DNA of 64,000 nucleotides from Bradyrhizobium sp. CIAT3101 (GTDB lineage: Bacteria > Pseudomonadota > Alphaproteobacteria > Rhizobiales > Xanthobacteraceae), in contig NZ_CP121634.1 of assembly GCF_029714945.1 (NCBI RefSeq), forward strand, positions 4,299,001-4,363,000, in the 5' to 3' direction. Below are positions 59,009 through 64,000 of the stretch, in pieces (position 1 is the stretch's first letter; each line of letters opens with the position of its first letter). The notes under the pieces were generated by a model. That model was not told the origin of the DNA and did not search any database. It saw only the letters and a list, made by a program, of their open reading frames with translations. Both the position numbers and the translations under genes were made by a program.

Positions 59009-60667
59009 CTACGCAGCCGCGATGTCCATCCTGCGACAGAAGCAGGACGCCTTGATCGGGAACTCCGCCCGCGCCTGAGCGAGATCAAGCCGCTGCCTGA
59101 TCAGCGGTGTCTCGGCCTTGTCGCCGCGCCGCACTAGGCACTCGTGCAATCCGTGAAGCGACCACAGATTGTCCGGATGCTGACAGGCACGGCTTAGCTT
59201 TCCATCGAGGCCAAGGTCGGAACGGTACACCGCTTCGGCTTCCTCGATCCGGCCCTGCTCCAGAAGCAGCGCGCCGAGTGCGTGGCGCGGCGGCTGCATC
59301 CATCCCCAGGGCTCGTCATAGGGCAGGGCGTCGCTGAGCGCGACCGAACTGCGCAGCTCCGCGAATGCCATGTCGTAGTTGCCTTTGCGATATTCCAGCT
59401 CGCCATTCAGCATGGCTTCGGCCACGGCGAGCAGGTTCACGACCTTGTTGTTGTGCACGAGCCGGCTCTCCGGCACCCGCGTCTTCGCCTGCGTGAACAG
59501 TGCCTTTTCGTTTTCGGCCTCAGTGACGTGGCCAAGCGCCGAGTGAGCCACCGCCTTGGCGTAGTGGATCATGGCGGTCACCGAGCAGTACAACTCGCGA
59601 TCCTCCGGCAGCTTTTGAGCAATGATGTCGTTCCATTTGCCGAAGCGCACGAGAACGTGCTGCTTCATCGTCAGATAGCCTTCCAGGAAGTCCGCCATCG
59701 GCGGCGACTGAACGCGCAGCACCGGCTCGGGCACGCTCGCAATGAGTTCCTCGGCTGCCGCAATGGCGGGAGCGTACTGGCCCAGGAACATCGCACCGTA
59801 GATTGCGAAGTGGAAATTGTGAATGACGTAGACCAGATAGACACCCGGATCGTCCGAATAAGCGAGGAATTTTCGATCCGTCGCCAGCGCCTTCTGGTTA
59901 TAGAGCAGTACGTCGTTATACTGCCCGCACAGCACATCGAGATGCGTCGGCATGTGGATCAGATGCCCGCTGTCGGGCATGATCGCACGCAGCCGGTCAC
60001 CGGCCCGCATCGCCCGTTGCGGGACCGGCGACATCTCCATGAGATGAACGTAGAGATGCAGCAGCCCTGGGTGATCCCACGCAGCCGGCATCCTGTCGAA
60101 AGCCTGTTCGAGAACCGCCCTGCATTCCTCGGTGCCCGCTCCCGCGGTGGGCTTTCCGGTGGCGAGGTCCCACATCAGCCATGGCGTCTCGTTCATGATC
60201 GCTTCGGCGAGGATGGCTCTGACATCGAGATCATCGGAATATGTCTTGAAGACCTTGCGCATCTCGTGCGTGAAGGCCTTGTCCCACGGCGCCATGTCGT
60301 CGATTGCATCGCGCTGGGGATAGCGCGCAGACAAGGCACGGATCAGTGCTTGCTCGATCGCGCTTGCCTTGCCCGCATGCGCGAGCGCCCCCTGCGTCGC
60401 GTCGTAAGATGCCGCGAGTGCCAGTTGCCGGCCGTGTGCGTCATAGCGAACCCAGGGCAGGTTGTAGTTGGGGCCGGCGGCGTAGCCGATGCCCCAATGC
60501 GCCATCGCACAGTTTCCGTCGGATTCGAGCGCTTTGCGAAAACACTTGATCGCTTCGCCGTGGTTGAAACCGAACACCCAGTTGAGCCCCCGGTCGAACC
60601 AGAGTTGGGCATCGGGGGACGACGTGGTGATTTTGCGGCTGTACGGTCCGAGATCAAAATAGGTCAT
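59009..60667 (-). CDS. TPR-repeat protein with a histidine series, unknown function
   Basis: 552 aa, no signal peptide or membrane segment. Helical TPR-like pairs run throughout (FNHGEAIKCFRKALESDGNCAMAHWGIGYA near the start; QGRIEEAEAVYRSDLGLDG near the end). Between residues 199 and 286 eight His are regularly placed: His199, His204, His208 (HPGLLHLYVHLMEMS), His235, His238, His242 (HLIHMPTHLDVL), His283 and His286 (YVIHNFHFAIYG), with Glu211 nearby. Such H-x3-H spacing suggests a metal or cofactor site; inferred. C-terminus has a CFC motif. GGGAGG precedes the ATG. Confidence 0.8.
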   Translation of the reverse strand: MTYFDLGPYSRKITTSSPDAQLWFDRGLNWVFGFNHGEAIKCFRKALESDGNCAMAHWGIGYAAGPNYNLPWVRYDAHGRQLALAASYDATQGALAHAGKASAIEQALIRALSARYPQRDAIDDMAPWDKAFTHEMRKVFKTYSDDLDVRAILAEAIMNETPWLMWDLATGKPTAGAGTEECRAVLEQAFDRMPAAWDHPGLLHLYVHLMEMSPVPQRAMRAGDRLRAIMPDSGHLIHMPTHLDVLCGQYNDVLLYNQKALATDRKFLAYSDDPGVYLVYVIHNFHFAIYGAMFLGQYAPAIAAAEELIASVPEPVLRVQSPPMADFLEGYLTMKQHVLVRFGKWNDIIAQKLPEDRELYCSVTAMIHYAKAVAHSALGHVTEAENEKALFTQAKTRVPESRLVHNNKVVNLLAVAEAMLNGELEYRKGNYDMAFAELRSSVALSDALPYDEPWGWMQPPRHALGALLLEQGRIEEAEAVYRSDLGLDGKLSRACQHPDNLWSLHGLHECLVRRGDKAETPLIRQRLDLAQARAEFPIKASCFCRRMDIAAA

Positions 60668-60873
60668 TGGTTTTGCCTCCCTTGATCGTGTCGGCCGCGC
60701 CGCCGTTTGCCTTGGGCGTACCTTGGGCGTCCGCGCCGGCCGACGGAAGACCGCGCCGCGACAATATCAAGAACAGTGGCCGGGCGCTATTGAGCCCGTG
60801 CTTGCCTTGCGTCTTTCGCGCCCACGTCCGGGTAAGCTCTGCGCGAAGCGTTGCGATCGGGGAGGCGGCCGGT

Positions 60874-61509
60874 TTAACAATCCGCTTCCGCTGAGACCGG
60901 CGGTGAAATCGCCGGCGCCAGCGATCCCGCAACGAGCGTCATCTGCGGCCGACGCGTCAGCTTGTAGACGGCGGCGGGCGGCACGTTCAGGAAGGCGCGG
61001 TCCACCAGCGTTGCGCGCAGGCCGAGACGATCGAGCACCGGTCGCGGGATCGGGCAGCTCATTCCGTAGGTGAACTGGTAGAAGGCGCCGCCAGGGCGGA
61101 CATAGCTGAATGCGCCGCCGAGAATCGAAATGACCTTGCGCGTCGACATGTTGAGCAGCGGCAGTCCGCTCACGACCGCGCCGACGGGCGCGCCGTCATA
61201 GAGCCGCTCCGTCGCCAGCCGCGCCGCATCCATCCACAGCACGCGCGCGCCGGGGAAGCGCATCTGCAAGAGCTTCATGAAGTCCGAGCCGTATTCGATC
61301 AGCGTGAGATCCTGTGGCCTGACGCCGCGCTTCAGGAGCTTGTAGGTGAACGCGCCGGTGCCTGGACCGAGTTCGAGGATCGGGCCGGTCTTCTCGGTGA
61401 TCTCGCGCGTGATGAGATCGGCGAGCGCCGCACCCGATGGCGCGATGGCGCCGACCCGACGCGGGGAAGACATCCAGGACAGGAAGAAGGAGAGGAAATC
61501 GTTGGGCAT
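60874..61509 (-). CDS. SAM-dependent methyltransferase, phospholipid N-methyltransferase-like
   Basis: 211 aa from ATG 61509. Starts FLSFFLSWMSSPRRVGAIAPSGAALA, then the SAM motif GPILELGPGTGAFTYKLLKRG, LTLIEYGSDFMKLLQMRFPGA and SGLPLLNMSTRKVISILGGAFSYVRPGGAFYQFTYG. The N-terminus and PSG/LPL..M pattern match the PmtA group that methylates phosphatidylethanolamine towards phosphatidylcholine, which is abundant in rhizobia. Other small methyltransferases share the fold, so substrate is probable rather than proven. Confidence 0.8.
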   Translation of the reverse strand: MPNDFLSFFLSWMSSPRRVGAIAPSGAALADLITREITEKTGPILELGPGTGAFTYKLLKRGVRPQDLTLIEYGSDFMKLLQMRFPGARVLWMDAARLATERLYDGAPVGAVVSGLPLLNMSTRKVISILGGAFSYVRPGGAFYQFTYGMSCPIPRPVLDRLGLRATLVDRAFLNVPPAAVYKLTRRPQMTLVAGSLAPAISPPVSAEADC

Positions 61510-61620
61510 GCGCACTCCGGCATCTCGATGGCGCCTCCTGGGATCAGAGGTGAGGCGGATGCACTGTCGCGGGAGCAGATTGCGACAGCATTGCGCAGTG
61601 AGCCGCGAACGCGGATTGAA

Positions 61621-62997
61621 TCAAATCTGCGGGCCTGGCCGCAGCGTCATTCTGAAGCAGGTGCCGCCGTCGATGCCATCGGTGACCGAGATCTGCCCGC
61701 CATGCAGGAGCACGATCTCGCGCACCATGTTGAGACCAAGGCCGGCGCCGCGATCGAGCGGCGAGAGGCGATAGAACGGCTCGAAGATCTGCTCGCGTTG
61801 ATCGCGTGGAATGCCGGCGCCTTCGTCGGTGACCTCGATGCAGGCAGGCTTGCTCACGCGGATGCCGATCGTGCCGCGGCGAGGGCCGTGCTGGATCGCG
61901 TTCTGCACGAGATTGGTCAGCGCGCGCTCCAGCGCGGCGGCATCGCCGATCGTCTCGATCGGTGATGAGGGCGCATCGAGCGCCAGCTCGTAGCCTGCGG
62001 CGATCGCGAGCGGCGCGAGGTCGGCTGCCGCGCTTTGCGCCATCGCGACGAGATCGATGCGCGTGAAGGGATGACCGCAGCGGTCGAGCCGCTGGATGTC
62101 GAGCAATTGCTCGGCAAGCGTCGCCAGCCGCGCGGCGTCCTCCAGCAGCCGGGTCTTGTCCGGACCGGAGGGGAGCGATTCCAGCCGCGTGTTCAGGATC
62201 GCGATCGGCGTGCGCAATTCGTGCGCGGCATCCGCAACAAAGCGCTTGTGACGGGCATAGCCCTGGTCGAGCCGCGCCAGCGCGTCGTTGACCGCAGTGA
62301 CCAGCGGCACGACCTCCAGCGGAATTCGTTCCACCGACAGCCGCGCGCCGCGCTGATGGATGTCGATGCGCCGCGCCTGATCCGCGGTGGTATCCAACCC
62401 CCTGAAGGCCCGTTGCACGATCATCGGCGTCGCAATGAAGGTCGCGGTACCCATCACGAGCAGACCGGGCAGGGCGATGCCGAGAAACGCCAGCGAGGTC
62501 ATCAACAGCGCCTTGGCCCCGGTCAGCCGGCCCTGCGTCGCCGTGATGATCTGCACATTGCCGGCGTCGGTCTCGACGCGCTTCAGCCGCGCCGCCGGCT
62601 TGCGTGGATCGTCCTCGAACATCTGCCAGCCGAGCCGCGCCTGGCTGATCTGGTCGAGGCCGCCGCCGATCGCCGCGAATTCCGGCGGCACGGCGCCTTC
62701 GGTCAGGGAATGTCCTTGCCGGTCGCGGACCAGAAACCAGAGGTCCGACGTTTCAGCACGCAGCTGCTTCAAATCGGGCGTCGACCGCAGGATCAGGTCG
62801 CCGTCCGCATTATGCGCGAGCGCGCGCTGCACGACATCGATGACGCGATCCTCGTCGCGCTCGGCGAGCACGAAGCCCGAGGCGCAGAGCGCACCGACGA
62901 CGACGGTAACCAGCGCCAGCAACAGTGCGGCCTGGAGCGCAAGCAGGCGCCAGCTCAATCGCGAGCGCAGGCAATAGGGATCGTCGTGCCTGCTCAT
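61621..62997 (-). CDS. Sensor histidine kinase (EnvZ/QseC class)
   Basis: 458 aa. TM1 (about 17-40), periplasmic sensor (41-165) with HNADGDLILRSTPDLKQLRAETSDLWFLV, TM2 (166-188), HAMP-like linker, H-box HELRTPIA with phosphoacceptor His259, N-box NLVQNAIQHG, G1 DEGAGIP, F/G2 FYRLSPLDRGAGLGLNMV. Forms a pair with the response regulator, whose stop overlaps this start (ATGA). Stimulus unknown. Confidence 0.95.
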   Translation of the reverse strand: MSRHDDPYCLRSRLSWRLLALQAALLLALVTVVVGALCASGFVLAERDEDRVIDVVQRALAHNADGDLILRSTPDLKQLRAETSDLWFLVRDRQGHSLTEGAVPPEFAAIGGGLDQISQARLGWQMFEDDPRKPAARLKRVETDAGNVQIITATQGRLTGAKALLMTSLAFLGIALPGLLVMGTATFIATPMIVQRAFRGLDTTADQARRIDIHQRGARLSVERIPLEVVPLVTAVNDALARLDQGYARHKRFVADAAHELRTPIAILNTRLESLPSGPDKTRLLEDAARLATLAEQLLDIQRLDRCGHPFTRIDLVAMAQSAAADLAPLAIAAGYELALDAPSSPIETIGDAAALERALTNLVQNAIQHGPRRGTIGIRVSKPACIEVTDEGAGIPRDQREQIFEPFYRLSPLDRGAGLGLNMVREIVLLHGGQISVTDGIDGGTCFRMTLRPGPQI

Positions 62998-63668
62998 GGC
63001 AACTTCTTCAGGAGATAGCCGACGCCGCGAATGCCGTGGATCTCCACGCCGGCATCGGCATCGCTGAGCTTGCGCCGCAACCGCGAGATATGCGTGTCCA
63101 GCGCATTCGATTGGATCTCGTCGTCAAAATTGTAGACGGCCTCTTCGAGCGCCGAGCGCAGCACCGTGCGGCCCATTCGGCGGATCAGGGCTTCGAGCAC
63201 CAGCAGCTCGCGACGTGGCAGCTCGAACGGCTGGCCGTCGATGCTGGCCTCGCGGTGGCCGACATCGAAGGCGATGCGGCCGGCACGGATCACGTCGGGA
63301 GACAGACCCGCGGGCCGCCGCAGCACGGCACGAAGCCGCGCCAGCAATTCCTCGACGGCGAACGGCTTGGCGAGATAGTCGTCGGCGCCGCTGTCGAGCC
63401 CGGCGATGCGGTCGGCAAGCTCGCCGCGTGCGGTCAAGACGATGATCGGCACGCCGTCGGCGCGTGCCCGCAGCTTCGGGATCAGGGCGAGGCCGTCGCC
63501 GTCGGGCAACTGGCGGTCAAGCAGGACGGCGGCATGGACGTCGGCGGAAATCGCTTCCTCGGCGTCCGCAAGCGTGGGGGCGTGATCCACCACCATGTCG
63601 TAGCGCCGCAGCGCCGACGAAAGCGCTGTGGCCATCTCCGCCTCATCCTCGACGAGCAAAATCCGCAT
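62994..63668 (-). CDS. OmpR-family response regulator
   Basis: 224 aa from ATG 63668 (MRILLVEDE). Receiver with acidic pair Glu7/Asp8, phosphoacceptor Asp51 (VLLDRQLPDGDG), Thr in IVLTARG and Lys in DDYLAKPF; C-terminal winged helix (about 125-224) ending RRKLSDADAGVEIHGIRGVGYLL. Stop overlaps the kinase ATG by four bases, so kinase and regulator are one operon. Targets not visible. Confidence 0.96.
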   Translation of the reverse strand: MRILLVEDEAEMATALSSALRRYDMVVDHAPTLADAEEAISADVHAAVLLDRQLPDGDGLALIPKLRARADGVPIIVLTARGELADRIAGLDSGADDYLAKPFAVEELLARLRAVLRRPAGLSPDVIRAGRIAFDVGHREASIDGQPFELPRRELLVLEALIRRMGRTVLRSALEEAVYNFDDEIQSNALDTHISRLRRKLSDADAGVEIHGIRGVGYLLKKLP

Positions 63669-63841
63669 GATCCGGCACCTCAACCGCATTGAGCCCTTCT
63701 AGCGGCCCGATCATTACGGCAGCATTGCGGGAAATGATCCAGCCATGCGCGAAACGCCGCGGGGGGCGGCTGGGCAGGGCCCAAGACAGCCTCAGGGCCG
63801 GCCGCTATAACCGCCGCACCTGTTCAGGGAGCAAAACAACA

Positions 63842-64000
63842 ATGATCTACGAGATGCGCGTCTATCACTGCCTGCCCGGCCGCCTGCCGGCGCTGCTGAA
63901 GCGGTTTGAGACGGTGACGCTGAAGCTGTGGGAAAAGCACGGTATCAAGCAGGCCGGCTTCTTTACGACGCTGATCGGTGCATCCAACCAGCAGCTGACC
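63842..64000 (+). CDS. NIPSNAP-family protein (5' part, cut by window end)
   Basis: 53 codons seen, starting MIYEMRVYHCLPGRLPALLKR and ETVTLKLWEKHGIKQAGFFTTLIG. The 'YE.R.Y...pGr...l..rF...t...w.khG......G.w...iG' pattern is that of the NIPSNAP domain, a dimeric ferredoxin-like fold of about 100-110 residues. Divergent from the response regulator with 173 bases between. Function of bacterial members is mostly unassigned. Confidence 0.85.
   Translation, partial: MIYEMRVYHCLPGRLPALLKRFETVTLKLWEKHGIKQAGFFTTLIGASNQQLT

Overview
The window is GC-rich chromosomal DNA of an alphaproteobacterium, most likely Bradyrhizobium or a close relative in the Nitrobacteraceae. The grounds are the unbroken order rpsB-tsf-pyrH-frr-uppS-cdsA-dxr-rseP-bamA-lpxD-fabZ-lpxA-lpxI-lpxB, an alphaproteobacterial direct-repeat SOS box (GTTC-N7-GTTC) upstream of lexA, LpxI instead of LpxH, a C-terminally extended ribosomal protein S2, and the gene set gltA/gltX, comEC, lexA, moeA, moaC-trpC-trpD-ppiD, tpiA, secG, pyrG. 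The assignment is by pattern recognition; no search was run. I saw no rRNA, tRNA, CRISPR array, insertion sequence or prophage.

Layout. 1-3.4 kb: an exported beta-carbonic anhydrase and a secreted caspase-fold protein that has lost both catalytic residues. 3.6-18.6 kb: the translation, lipid and outer-membrane supercluster. It covers ribosomal protein S2, EF-Ts, UMP kinase, ribosome recycling factor, undecaprenyl-PP and CDP-diacylglycerol synthesis, isoprenoid entry, site-2 protease, BamA and lipid A synthesis; many neighbours overlap by a few bases. 18.6-28.7 kb: an accessory block between lpxB and gltA. It has a divergent TetR / SDR-quinone reductase module with paired operators, then a ROK regulator with a complete sugar-type ABC importer and a dehydrogenase, a GFA-family protein and an NTF2-like protein. 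28.7-40.9 kb: citrate synthase, GluRS and GlnRS back to back, two small proteins, ComEC, a protein of three GAF-like repeats, small uncharacterised proteins, LexA and MoeA.

40.9-51.4 kb: a second accessory block, lying between moeA and moaC. It holds two small proteins (one a 30-residue single-helix membrane peptide), a HAD hydrolase with an FMN alpha-hydroxy-acid dehydrogenase, a CtpA protease, an SDR, a fungal-like tyrosinase with a small beta-rich partner, a membrane GGDEF-EAL protein and an orphan Flp pilin. 51.4-59 kb: moaC, trpC, trpD and a PpiD-like chaperone on the minus strand, divergent from tpiA, secG and pyrG. 59-64 kb: a TPR protein with a striking histidine series, a phospholipid-N-methyltransferase-like enzyme, an OmpR-type two-component pair, and the start of a NIPSNAP-family gene cut by the window end.

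Most of the window is ordinary core genome. The observations most worth following are the pseudo-caspase, the tyrosinase plus small partner gene, the triple-GAF protein, the His-rich TPR protein, the 30-residue membrane peptide, and the operator-like palindromes at the TetR and ROK genes.
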